Source of the DNA: Caldifarciminota bacterium | Lineage (GTDB): Bacteria; Hydrothermota; Tepidihabitantia; SM23-42 | Reading direction: 5' to 3' | DNA length: 64,000 nucleotides | NCBI GenBank assembly: GCA_027026255.1 | Contig: JALVOT010000007.1 | Location: forward strand, 96,193-160,192 | Part shown: positions 41,954 to 51,565 of the stretch, piece by piece | Layout of the letters: the number at the start of each line of letters is the position of its first letter | Position numbering within the stretch: the first letter of the stretch is position 1 | The notes under the pieces: generated by a model | Seen by the model: the letters and a program-made list of their open reading frames with translations, nothing else | Databases searched by the model: none | What the model was told of the DNA's origin: nothing | Made by a program: the position numbers and the translations under genes

Positions 41954-43051
41954 CTATCCAATGTTAAAGAAGTAATAGATATCCTTTAATCCCAGAAGGA
42001 TTAAGATTGAAGCGACGACAAGAATTGCCAGAATGAGCATCTTCCCCCAATCCTGTCCCTTCAAAGAACCCAGAAGTAGAGGTTCATGGGACAGATATGC
42101 AGATGCTGCATAAAGTTCTTCTCCAATCAATGTGTAATCACACGCAGCAATAAAAAATGGTAATTGATGAACCGAATCTGTGCCTCCAATCTGAATTGCA
42201 CCGGTTGTCGTTCCAGTCTCAGCAAGAATCAGAGATTCCGCCCAGAACATCCCCATCAATAAATTTGTTGCCGGTCGTTCCCTGACCATTGTTCCACAAA
42301 CCGCTGCTGCATAGGCAAACTGATTTGCGGTAAGAAAATAAATATTATCCGGATTGAATGCATCAGGCCTACCGGCATCAGTATATGCCTCTTTAACAAC
42401 CTCCCTGGCAACCGTGTAGACAACCGGGTCGCGATTGGGGACAATAAGTGCGGTATTATATTCAGCGGTTTTTCGGGCAACCTGGGCGAGGATATTCATT
42501 GAGGCGATTGTTGCAACATCCGAGATCGCAGACAATCCCGGAATATAGAGAATCGGCCGGCCCATTTCAGTTGCTCTTCCTACTGCCTCATCCAGGGCCT
42601 CTAATCCCGGAATCTCCCGGATAAAAAGTTTCTTACCCTTACGTGCATGATAGATAAAATAAAGTAGTATTATGGAATAAACAATAACTCCAATAAAGAT
42701 ATTTATCCTTCCGGTGTGGAACCACTGCTGACTGCTTGTCACCGGTTCAGAGACCGTCGACCTGACCAGTACTGAATCATCCTTTATTGCACCAATCTGA
42801 TAGTAATACTTCACACCATCCCTGGTATTTGAATCAGTAAATTTGTAATTACCGCGACCCACAAACCCGATTTTGGTAAATTCCCCTTGTTGATCTGTTT
42901 TTCGGTATATAATATAGCCATCAATCTCAGATTCCTGAGGTGATTTTGTCCAGTGCACTACAATCTTACCACCATCATCATTTGGATAGTCCTTTGCTGC
43001 AGGTCTACCCGGTGGTTCAATACTCAAAAGAAAGGCTAAAAATAAAATCAT
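41954..43051 (-). CDS. Fibronectin type III + DUF6754-like membrane protein
   Basis: Fn3-like GGKIVVHWTKSPQESEIDGYIIYRKTDQ; LGLEALDEAVGRATEMGRPILYIPG-type region (GLEALDEAVGRATEMGRPILYIPG). Confidence 0.65.
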   Translation of the reverse strand: MILFLAFLLSIEPPGRPAAKDYPNDDGGKIVVHWTKSPQESEIDGYIIYRKTDQQGEFTKIGFVGRGNYKFTDSNTRDGVKYYYQIGAIKDDSVLVRSTVSEPVTSSQQWFHTGRINIFIGVIVYSIILLYFIYHARKGKKLFIREIPGLEALDEAVGRATEMGRPILYIPGLSAISDVATIASMNILAQVARKTAEYNTALIVPNRDPVVYTVAREVVKEAYTDAGRPDAFNPDNIYFLTANQFAYAAAVCGTMVRERPATNLLMGMFWAESLILAETGTTTGAIQIGGTDSVHQLPFFIAACDYTLIGEELYAASAYLSHEPLLLGSLKGQDWGKMLILAILVVASILILLGLKDIYYFFNIG

Positions 43052-43115
43052 CTTGCCTCCTTATAATAAAAATCACGGGCCCTATGCCCTTATAATTTTT
43101 TCTCTCTCTTCCCAA

Positions 43116-44390
43116 TTATTTTCTGGTTAGGGTCCGATAAGAAAGCAACAGGGTGACTAAGAACGAACCGACCTTAACATAGTCCTGCCAGAACTTGAAG
43201 ACCTGTCTGGGAACAAAGATTCTGTCGCCCTGTTCAATAATTGGGTCTTTACGCACTGAAATACGTTTCTTTCCCCTTTGCACATAGGCACCATGCATAT
43301 TGGCATCATTCTCCGGTCCTCCAGCAAGTCCAATATAATCACTCGCTCTAAGATGGGGTTGGAAGGGAAACGAACCAGGATTGACAACCCGGCCCTGAAC
43401 ATAGACAAGCGCGTTCATTGAGGGAATAACTACAATATCTCCATCCTTAAGAAGAACATTCTCCGGACAATTTTCATCAGCCAGGATCTTTGTTAAATCC
43501 GTATTAATTTTTTTATCACCTCTCAGCACATAGGTATTTTCCAGATCCGCCCAGGGAGTAATACCACCGGCCTTGGTAATCAGGTCAGATACCCTTTCAC
43601 CCTCTCCAAGTTCATAAAGACCTTCACTTGTCCTTTCCCTTGAGGCGGTCAATTCAGCGACCCTCAGTTCATAATCCCTTTTACCAAATACCGCACCCCG
43701 AACAATAACTGACTTTTTCATTCTCGGCACATAAATAATATCGCCATTTTGAACAGTAGGATTCACTGCCGTATCGCCGGAACGATCAAACTCCTCAAGA
43801 TTAACAATCCTGTATAACTTACCATTTCGCCTGAGTTCAACCTGCGTGTAAGAACCAAAGGTTGATACACCACCCGCCCTCTTAACAACCTCTGATACCC
43901 GATCCACAGGCCAGGCCTGAACAATACCAGGCTCTTTTATCTCCCCCACCACAAAAACCGAAAATATCCTCATCTCAATAAGTGTAATGTTGACATCAAC
44001 ATTTTTGTAGTATTTCAAAAAGACCCTGCGTAGAGAATCCTTGGCACTATTCAGGTTGAGACCATAAATAGAAACCGCATCTACAATATCATACTCTGGT
44101 ATATAAACACCCTGGACCTGGGCGGTGGGAAATGATGCAACCGGCATATTAATTGTAACCTTTCCTTCATAAGTAATAACCGACTCATATGAATAATTCT
44201 TTGTTCCGGTAATCGTAACCAGAATCTTATCCCCGGGCATCAGCATATACTCATCAGAAACAATCGGTTTTTCTAAGCCAATAACTTCCATCGTGTTTCT
44301 TGAAAAATCACCGGTTTCTTCCTGCTGTATTTGCATAGCGAATGCCGATGTTGTAATTAAAGAGAGGAAAAAAAGCATTATTCTTTTCAT
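43116..44390 (-). CDS. Polysaccharide-export-like protein with SLBB domains
   Basis: DEYMLMPGDKILVTITG, VFVVGEIKEPGIVQAWPVDRVSEVVKRAGGV, VYVQGRVVNPGSFPFQPHLRASDYIGLAGG. Confidence 0.85.
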   Translation of the reverse strand: MKRIMLFFLSLITTSAFAMQIQQEETGDFSRNTMEVIGLEKPIVSDEYMLMPGDKILVTITGTKNYSYESVITYEGKVTINMPVASFPTAQVQGVYIPEYDIVDAVSIYGLNLNSAKDSLRRVFLKYYKNVDVNITLIEMRIFSVFVVGEIKEPGIVQAWPVDRVSEVVKRAGGVSTFGSYTQVELRRNGKLYRIVNLEEFDRSGDTAVNPTVQNGDIIYVPRMKKSVIVRGAVFGKRDYELRVAELTASRERTSEGLYELGEGERVSDLITKAGGITPWADLENTYVLRGDKKINTDLTKILADENCPENVLLKDGDIVVIPSMNALVYVQGRVVNPGSFPFQPHLRASDYIGLAGGPENDANMHGAYVQRGKKRISVRKDPIIEQGDRIFVPRQVFKFWQDYVKVGSFLVTLLLSYRTLTRK

Positions 44391-44396
44391 ACTTAG

Positions 44397-44424
44397 ATTA
44401 TATGGAAATGGGACACAATGTCAA
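44397..44424 (-). promoter_or_regulatory. promoter, predicted leaderless start of SLBB operon
   Basis: Minus strand TTGACA - 16 bp - TATAAT, then 6 nt to ATG. Confidence 0.75.
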
Positions 44425-44551
44425 CTTTTTTATTGAAGTTCTTCTCTATGCTGCAGATAATAAATCTGTAAATAACCCGAGCCTGGTGCTTTTTTGACAA
44501 AGCACCAGGCTCAAAAAGGAAAAGTCTAATCGCTTATCCAGAACCTAAAGA

Positions 44552-46084
44552 TTAAATCTTAATAATCTTTTTTGTAATTACCCGATCCTTCATCTGGAAC
44601 TTGAGGATGTAAACACCATTGGAAAGAGGCTGATGATTTCTGGAAATGCAGGGGATCGAAAGGTGGTTGATTCCGGAAACAACCTCCTTCTTGACAACAT
44701 TGATTAAAGCCCCAGAGCAGTCATATACTGCAATCTCAACATCCTCACTTTGAGGCATTGACAATCTGATATCAATCTTTTGATGAACCGGATTCTTTAA
44801 TATCTGAACTCTACGCAATTTTGGTTCTCTCAGGTTAGCAATCGCAGTAATATGTCCTTTGGGTTTTAACCAGGGATCGCCGAGCAGAGTCATTCCATAA
44901 TGCCAGCAGAGGCGATTAAAATTCATCCCGACTGAATCATAGATACAATCAAACCAATATTTGAATGCCTCACCCAATGTCTTGCTCTCACCCAATTTTC
45001 TGTAGAAATAGCTGAAATTCAACATACTTCCGGTCTTGGTTGAGCCAACTGCACCGACACCATATGTTGAATCAAAGACCGCTCGATTTCCACCACAATT
45101 ATTTGATTCTGTATATCTGCAGAATGAACAGGCGAAAAAGTTATAAAAGTTTGTTGGAGGATTCTGACTCGTGTATTCGTTTGCATAGTAAGTATCCCAT
45201 GAAGTGCCACTATTATACTTAAATTGATGCCCACCAGGCCAGGAATGGGCAAACACCGATACCCAGGCCTGGACTGTATCAAGTCTGACCCGATAGAATG
45301 ATGCCTTTGTTGTCTCAGGGTCAGAGAAATTCATCGTATCTGAATAGAGCAGGGCGACATCTCCAGCCCATTCTCCGACATAACTGGCCCAGTCATCATC
45401 AATAAAAACAAGGGCACGCTGGGTAAGAAAAATGCTGTCATGTCGATATGCATTATCCTTACGAAAATAGTTTTTTAATAACAGTGTATCATCACCCAAC
45501 CCGCGAGGGGTTAATCTACCAATATAAATCTCAGGTTTTGTTTGTCCGGTATGACCATCATATTTTCCGTTACCGGTGTTAAGTGTATCAAGCCAGTTTC
45601 CATCCAGGTCCATATAAAAGAGGTCGATCGGAAAATCTTTATAACCACTTTGATTAAAGTCATTCTTTACTTCAAACCAGGCAACTGGTAGATTCCCAAT
45701 AAAAAGTGCGCCTTCAATATTATGATTATTATAGAGATTTTTCAAAATTGTCTTTAAGGATTCTGGTGTTCCACCGGAAATCTGATAAGTATAGACAGTA
45801 TAACCCTCAGATTGTAAATTACGTGACAATTGATTTATCTGCGGGGCAAGTGCTCCAGCAATCCGTTGTTCCGTAAAAATGGCAACACTACCTGCCTTGC
45901 CGTCACCATACCAGACCCTATCAGAATGCCAGGAAAATTTTTCATAAGGATGTCGGGCAATCCATTCCTCATAAGTCCCGGGCTTCGAACCAGGTGGACC
46001 TGCCCATCTCAAAAGGGGAATATCATCCGCCCGGACCGTCAGACAGAAAACAGTAATAAAAAAAGCAATTTTCTTCATCAGCAC
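44552..46084 (-). CDS. C25 (gingipain-like) family secreted cysteine peptidase with T9SS-like C-terminal tail
   Basis: FAHSWPGGH (His) and FYNFFACSFCRY (Cys); GVGAVGSTKTGSML; C-term LSNGVYILKFQMKDRVITKKIIKI. Confidence 0.75.
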   Translation of the reverse strand: MLMKKIAFFITVFCLTVRADDIPLLRWAGPPGSKPGTYEEWIARHPYEKFSWHSDRVWYGDGKAGSVAIFTEQRIAGALAPQINQLSRNLQSEGYTVYTYQISGGTPESLKTILKNLYNNHNIEGALFIGNLPVAWFEVKNDFNQSGYKDFPIDLFYMDLDGNWLDTLNTGNGKYDGHTGQTKPEIYIGRLTPRGLGDDTLLLKNYFRKDNAYRHDSIFLTQRALVFIDDDWASYVGEWAGDVALLYSDTMNFSDPETTKASFYRVRLDTVQAWVSVFAHSWPGGHQFKYNSGTSWDTYYANEYTSQNPPTNFYNFFACSFCRYTESNNCGGNRAVFDSTYGVGAVGSTKTGSMLNFSYFYRKLGESKTLGEAFKYWFDCIYDSVGMNFNRLCWHYGMTLLGDPWLKPKGHITAIANLREPKLRRVQILKNPVHQKIDIRLSMPQSEDVEIAVYDCSGALINVVKKEVVSGINHLSIPCISRNHQPLSNGVYILKFQMKDRVITKKIIKI

Positions 46085-46098
46085 CTCCTTAATATATA

Positions 46099-46126
46099 AT
46101 TATAATTAATTTAGAATAAATGTCAA
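46099..46126 (-). promoter_or_regulatory. promoter of C25-like gene
   Basis: Minus strand TTGACA - 16 bp - TATAAT; AAGGAGGTG SD before ATG. Confidence 0.75.
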
Positions 46127-46320
46127 CCGTATAAAATACTGACTCCTCTCCACTTTTTTCATTATGCCTCCTTGATTAATTGCAGCGCTATTCCGGACAG
46201 AATAAACTTCCATAAAATTATTAAAACAGGACGAAAAATACTCAAAAACTTCGTTTTACTTTTTTTATATTATTTTATTGGTCATTTGAAAAATTTCTCT
46301 GCCATCTTCGCCCGGTTCCA

Positions 46321-46436
46321 TTTTTACCAGCGCGGGCGGCATTTCCATTTTTCTCGGTGTGGACGGCGTCCCTATTTTTTTTAGTGCGGGCGGCGTTTCA
46401 ATTTTTTTCAGCGCGGGCGGCGTCCCCGCCGCCCGC
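46321..46436. repeat. GC-rich 27-bp tandem repeat (~4 units) ending in a 9-bp-stem palindrome
   Basis: Units ttttt..cagcgcgggcggcattt...; terminal GCGGGCGGC-GTCCCC-GCCGCCCGC (46413-46436). Confidence 0.8.
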
Positions 46437-46698
46437 TGGAGGTTTGTCATTCTCAACTCCTTTCAGAAACTCCTGCAGCCCGCCAGGCGTCCTGTCTCGG
46501 GGCGAGACGCCCCCCGGTTATATTGTACTTACAAAAAACCGAAACAAAAAGTGGAGGGAAATCAGTATAAAATAAACAAAACATACGCGGTAATAACAAA
46601 ACGGCCTATAAAGCGTAATGCAGAATAATACATACCATCCCCTTAATTTCCTCTTATCAAATGGAGGAAAGATTTCTTTTGGAGTCCGGTTTGTCTGC

Positions 46699-46726
46699 TT
46701 GACTTAACACTGAAGAAATATATAAT
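46699..46726 (+). promoter_or_regulatory. promoter, predicted leaderless start of uvrD/pcrA
   Basis: TTGACT - 16 bp - TATAAT, then 5 nt to GTG 46732. Confidence 0.7.
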
Positions 46727-46731
46727 ACCCT

Positions 46732-48618
46732 GTGGACCTATTAAACAACCTGAATAAAGAACAGCAGAAGGCGGTAAGGATAAAAAACGGCCCTATCCTC
46801 ATTCTGGCTGGTGCGGGAAGCGGTAAAACCAGGGTAATCACCTATCGTATTGCATATCTGATTAAAAAGGGATATGCACAACCCTGGGATATTCTGGCAA
46901 TTACATTTACCAACAAAGCAGCCGATGAAATGCAGACACGGGTCTATAACCTCGTTGAAGATGCCTCAGAAATCTGGATAAAGACATTCCACTCAACCTG
47001 TGCAAGAATATTAAGAGAAACCGCCGGCCGAATCGGTATCCCTAAAAATTTCACAATCTATAATGAAAAGGACCAACTCAATCTCATCAAAGAATGTATA
47101 CAGGAATGTAATATCCATAACCCGGGTCTAACCCCGGCTTATGTTGCCACGGTAATAAACCGGGCAAAACAGAACCTTCGAACGATTGATGACATTACCT
47201 TAAAGCATTTCTATCAGTCCTATAACGATAAACTTGCTACATATAATGCCCTCGATTTCGGCGACCTGATACTGAAGGTTATAGAATTATTTCAAAAAGA
47301 CAAAGAGATATTAAAATATTATCAGAATCGATTCAAATTCATCCTGGTCGATGAATATCAGGATACCAATCGTGCCCAGTATATCCTGACCCGGCTATTG
47401 GCGGGAAAACATAGAAATCTCTGTGTTGTGGGTGACGATGACCAATCGATATATTCCTGGCGCGGTGCTGAGATAAGAAATATATTAGAATTTGAAAGGG
47501 ATTTTCCTGATGCGGTTGTTATCAAACTTGAGCAGAATTATCGTTCAACCAAAAAAATTCTTAAACTCGCATCCGAGGTCGTAGCAAATAATGAAAACCG
47601 CAAACCAAAAGTTTTATGGAGCAACAATGAAGAAGGCGAACCGATTGAATACTTTACGGCAATAGATGACTCGGCTGAAGCGGCATTTGTGACACGCAAG
47701 ATAATGGAACTCAGGTATCAGGGCTATTGCCTCGGTGAAATCGCCGTATTCTATCGAATAAATTACCAGTCCCGGATGTTTGAAGACAACTTTGTGCGCA
47801 ACCACATTCCATATGAAGTTATCGGTGCCTTAAAATTCTTTGAACGGGCTGAAGTAAAAGATGTCCTTGCCTATCTTAATGTAATAAATAATCCAAACGA
47901 TGGTATAAGCCTGCGCCGCATTATAAATGTTCCTCCCCGAAGAATCGGGAATGAAACCATAGAAAAACTACATAGATACCAGAGAGAAAATGGCATAAGC
48001 TTTTTTGAAGCATTAAAAAGAGTGCAGGATATTGAAGGTATCAGTCAAAACACCTCCCGGGCAATTCAGGAATTTACCCGGCTGTTTGAGCAATTTATCG
48101 AAAAAAAAGATACCCTGAATCTGTATGAACTGGTAATAGAAGTGCTTACGCAAACCGGATACCTGGATAGATTAAAAAACTGGCAGACTGATAAAGAATA
48201 TACCCGCCTGAAAAATGTTGAGGAGTTAATCAGATCAATCGGTGAATATATAAAACAATGGCCTCGTGCGGCAATCTCTGATTACCTTGGTGAAGTTTCA
48301 CTCCGTTCAGAAATTGACAACTGGAATGAAAGGGTTGACCGTGTAAATCTGATGACCCTCCACAATGCAAAGGGTCTTGAATTTGATGTAGTATTTATCA
48401 CCGGACTTGAAGAAGGACTGATCCCCCATTATAAATCAAGTAAAGACATAGTGCAATTGGAGGAAGAACGGCGACTGTTTTATGTCGGTATTACCAGGGC
48501 ACGAAAACGCCTATTCCTCACCTGCGCACGGGAAAGAAAGCTATATTACGGAACAAGCAAAAGACAGATCTCACGATTTCTTAAAGCTCTGGAACCCCTG
48601 CTTATTGAACCGATATAG
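46732..48618 (+). CDS. pcrA: UvrD/PcrA-type DNA helicase
   Basis: NKEQQKAV, ILAGAGSGKTRVI, VDEYQDTNRAQ, VGDDDQSIYSWRGAE, TLHNAKGLEFDVVFITGLEEGL. Confidence 0.95.
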   Translation: MDLLNNLNKEQQKAVRIKNGPILILAGAGSGKTRVITYRIAYLIKKGYAQPWDILAITFTNKAADEMQTRVYNLVEDASEIWIKTFHSTCARILRETAGRIGIPKNFTIYNEKDQLNLIKECIQECNIHNPGLTPAYVATVINRAKQNLRTIDDITLKHFYQSYNDKLATYNALDFGDLILKVIELFQKDKEILKYYQNRFKFILVDEYQDTNRAQYILTRLLAGKHRNLCVVGDDDQSIYSWRGAEIRNILEFERDFPDAVVIKLEQNYRSTKKILKLASEVVANNENRKPKVLWSNNEEGEPIEYFTAIDDSAEAAFVTRKIMELRYQGYCLGEIAVFYRINYQSRMFEDNFVRNHIPYEVIGALKFFERAEVKDVLAYLNVINNPNDGISLRRIINVPPRRIGNETIEKLHRYQRENGISFFEALKRVQDIEGISQNTSRAIQEFTRLFEQFIEKKDTLNLYELVIEVLTQTGYLDRLKNWQTDKEYTRLKNVEELIRSIGEYIKQWPRAAISDYLGEVSLRSEIDNWNERVDRVNLMTLHNAKGLEFDVVFITGLEEGLIPHYKSSKDIVQLEEERRLFYVGITRARKRLFLTCARERKLYYGTSKRQISRFLKALEPLLIEPI

Positions 48619-48621
48619 CCT

Positions 48622-49755
48622 ATGAATGAAAACCCGGGCATTGATGATATAAGAAAACTATTTCCCATAACGAAAAATTACATCTATCTCAATCATGCCG
48701 GGACCGGACCCCTTTCCATCCTGGCACACCAGGCAATTGAAGAATGTCTGAAGGTTTATCAAAATTATGCAGAATTTACCCTGAATGAATATTTTTCACG
48801 ACTGCAGGATGCCCGCAGCACAGTCGCCGAACTTATCGGCGCCCAACCTGAGGAAATTACATTCACCCCCAATACATCACAAGGTCTTTATATTGCCCTG
48901 ATTAATCTTCCCTTAAAACCGAATGATGAAATCATTATTATGAATGAAACATTTCCTGCAGCCCGATATGTCGCAAAATATAATCTTCCTGAAATAGAGA
49001 AAATGTTTGTTCCATTTTCCGGTCAGGATGCCGTTTCCGTGGTTAAAAATAATATTACTTCACGAACACGGGCAGTAGTAGTTGATTATGTGCAGTTCTT
49101 GAGTGGAGAGATGCTCGACCTGAAACCGCTCAGCACCTATCTTGCTGAAAAAGACATTTATCTTGTAGTAGATGGAATCCAGGCGATCGGTGCGGTCGAT
49201 TTTGATGTAAAAAAAATTCCGGTAGATTTTCTTGCCTGTGGTTCAGCAAAATGGTTGTTTCGGCCACCTGGTGCCGGATTCTTATATATAAACAGAAAAA
49301 ATTTCAAGAAATTAAGGAAAATCCATACGGGCTGGCTCGGTGCCAACCGGGAAAATTTTGAAAACTTTGAAGTTGATCCGCCGCTCTTTCCCGATGCCCG
49401 GATGTTTGAACCGGGCACGAGAAATATACCTGGAATTAGTGCCCTGAAAGAGAATATAAACATCTTACTGAAATTCGGGATGAAAAGAGTAGCATCAAGA
49501 ATCCAGCACTTAAAGACATTATTACGCCGGGGATTTGAAGAATCAAATTATAAAATAATAACTCCAGCCCGGGGACCCCAATCCGGCATCATAACCATAA
49601 AACCTGAAAAGGCAAGCCAGATATTCGAAAAATTAAAGGCACAAAAAATTATAATATCCCTGCGCAATGGCTGCCTCCGCTTCTCGCCGCATTTTTATAA
49701 TACAGAGGAAGAAATAAATTATGTCTTAAATAGGATTATGGAGTCAAAATTTTAA
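48622..49755 (+). CDS. Class V aminotransferase (cysteine desulfurase-like fold)
   Basis: YLNHAGTGPLS, ITFTPNTSQGLYIA, VVDGIQAIGAVDFDVKKIPVDFLACGSAKWLFRPPGAGFLYI. Confidence 0.9.
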   Translation: MNENPGIDDIRKLFPITKNYIYLNHAGTGPLSILAHQAIEECLKVYQNYAEFTLNEYFSRLQDARSTVAELIGAQPEEITFTPNTSQGLYIALINLPLKPNDEIIIMNETFPAARYVAKYNLPEIEKMFVPFSGQDAVSVVKNNITSRTRAVVVDYVQFLSGEMLDLKPLSTYLAEKDIYLVVDGIQAIGAVDFDVKKIPVDFLACGSAKWLFRPPGAGFLYINRKNFKKLRKIHTGWLGANRENFENFEVDPPLFPDARMFEPGTRNIPGISALKENINILLKFGMKRVASRIQHLKTLLRRGFEESNYKIITPARGPQSGIITIKPEKASQIFEKLKAQKIIISLRNGCLRFSPHFYNTEEEINYVLNRIMESKF

Positions 49756-49833
49756 TGACCTTCTTCACAATAAAATTGTCCTTAGCCAAAAGAGTAATTA
49801 AATAAACATCACGAATTTCCACTTACGAAGTGG
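49736..49833 (-). pseudogene. Orphan T9SS-like C-terminal tail, out of frame with the adjacent M23 fragment
   Basis: Minus-strand translation VEIRDVYLITLLAKDNFIVKKVIKILTP*, compare GVYILKFQMKDRVITKKIIKI in the 44552-46084 gene. Confidence 0.5.
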
Positions 49834-50381
49834 AAATCTCCCCTACAGAGTGTGGGTGCAGTGTTGTCCTCTATTTGTAATTCTGTAATTGTAAAAGGAT
49901 TCTTATAATCTGCCAGTGTTCCTGGTACGCGGTATTCAAGATGAAGATGCTCGTGGTGCATATCCCATCCATTTGCTACTGGATTATCCAACGTCAACGT
50001 CTCACCGACATCACAAATTGCAGTTACATGCCTATAAGTTGAACCCTCTTCTTTGGGTGTGGTAAATTGACTATTGTAATGTTGAATAGTTACATGTTGA
50101 TTAGGAGCAACGCCTGTTATTCGAACAACTATCGCATAGTCAATCGGCCAGATGTAGAGCTCCAGCATTTGAGCATTTTCTTGCTCAGGAATATCAATAC
50201 CAGCATGAAAGTGCTCTTCCATACCATTGTAATATGGACGATAGGCGCCAAAGCCAGATATGACTATTTTGTTATCAGCATTTCCATATTGATCAAACAT
50301 TGGCCATTGGTATGAAAAAGCTACCAGTGGTATTATAATAAACAACATTCTCATAGCCATCATCCCTCCTTTATTCTCCAT
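49809..50381 (-). pseudogene. Truncated M23-like (LytM) zinc peptidase, chimeric 3' end
   Basis: EHFHAGIDIP (HxxxD) and HEHLHLEYR (HxH); paralog of 53501-54643 but broken just after the shared ITELQIEDNTAPTLC. Confidence 0.7.
49815..49837. repeat. Perfect 10-bp inverted repeat, 3-nt loop
   Basis: ATTTCCACTT-ACG-AAGTGGAAAT at the breakpoint of the M23 fragment. Confidence 0.85.
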
Positions 50382-51565
50382 ATTTTGATGAAAACTTCAC
50401 CATTCAATTCATGAATTATAAATATAATATCATCGTGGAATTCCAATCTGGCTTTAACAGGATGCGTGACTTTAATCTTTTTACCACCGGGTGCGGTAGG
50501 GTGATGAATCGCAGTCTCTAAATCCCACTGTTTTAGGATATCACCATTTTCGTCAATAAGATACACTATATTAGGATGGAATTGAATCAGACCATATCTA
50601 CCGTCTCCGGATAAAACTACTTTCATTGGTGTACCTTCTAAAATTCCCTTGCGCCAGATTTCTTCTCTAGTTTCATTGTTGTGTTTTATAATATGGTTCC
50701 GCGTTGCGACTAAAAGATACTTGCCTTTATCAGAAATCCCACATTTGGTCGGATATGACGACGGTAGGGAATAACTTCTTAATAATTTGCCAGTAGAATC
50801 ATAGACGAAAACGTTATTATTGTGGCCGGCAACTATCGTAGAGGCATCAGGAGCAATCGCGGCACTCAGACCGGGCAACTTATTAGGATCGGGTTCATCA
50901 ACATATGATTTCCGCCACAATTCTCTTCCCTTTGCATCAAGGAAAACAAGATGGTTTGTCGTATAGACATTATTGTCTTTTAGCATAATACAAGCTAAGT
51001 ATCTTCTGGTGGAAGATACTTCACACCCATCAAAAAACCAACTGTCGTGAATCTCAGCCACCCATAATTTTCTTGCGGCATCAAAAATTTTAATAGTTGG
51101 ATTGGCTCCAGGTGGAACTTCGCCTGGAGGGTTAAGAAAAAGTAAATCCGTTCCGGTAAATTCAAGATAAAATCCTGAACTATCTATCAGTATCACATCT
51201 CCTTTTTTATCTTTAAGAATTGTCTTTGCACAATAATACGGACCTGACTCCAAGATTTCCACCATATCAAAGAAAGGAGAGACTCTGACCCAATTACCTT
51301 TGATTTCTTCAACATCAGTAATTCTGCCATTTTTATCGTAATAGCATATTTTGTAATATTTCTTATGAAGCTTTTTCTCCTTTACTCTTCTTATCATTAT
51401 TGATTTAATATATACTGGTCTCAATCCTGGATACCTCGCCCTATTCTTCTTCACCCACTGATTATATTCTTTTATGCTCGTCGTCTCCAATACTTTCTCC
51501 ACCTTCACCTCTGCCCGGGAAAAACAGAAGAAAAAGGCAGATATCGCCAATATTAACCTTTTCAT
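50360..51565 (-). CDS. Secreted beta-propeller (WD40/PQQ-like) protein, 'MKRLILAIS' family copy 1
   Basis: Signal peptide MKRLILAISAFFFCFSRAEVKVEKVLETTSIKEYNQWVKKNRARYPGL; repeated blades (VFVYDSTGKLLRSYSLPSS). Confidence 0.75.
   Translation of the reverse strand: MKRLILAISAFFFCFSRAEVKVEKVLETTSIKEYNQWVKKNRARYPGLRPVYIKSIMIRRVKEKKLHKKYYKICYYDKNGRITDVEEIKGNWVRVSPFFDMVEILESGPYYCAKTILKDKKGDVILIDSSGFYLEFTGTDLLFLNPPGEVPPGANPTIKIFDAARKLWVAEIHDSWFFDGCEVSSTRRYLACIMLKDNNVYTTNHLVFLDAKGRELWRKSYVDEPDPNKLPGLSAAIAPDASTIVAGHNNNVFVYDSTGKLLRSYSLPSSYPTKCGISDKGKYLLVATRNHIIKHNNETREEIWRKGILEGTPMKVVLSGDGRYGLIQFHPNIVYLIDENGDILKQWDLETAIHHPTAPGGKKIKVTHPVKARLEFHDDIIFIIHELNGEVFIKIWRIKEG

Noticed and set aside
46172-46628. 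Small ORFs over the GC-rich repeat patch (70, 63, 72 and 89 aa)
   Set aside because: Composition follows the DNA repeat; no coding evidence.
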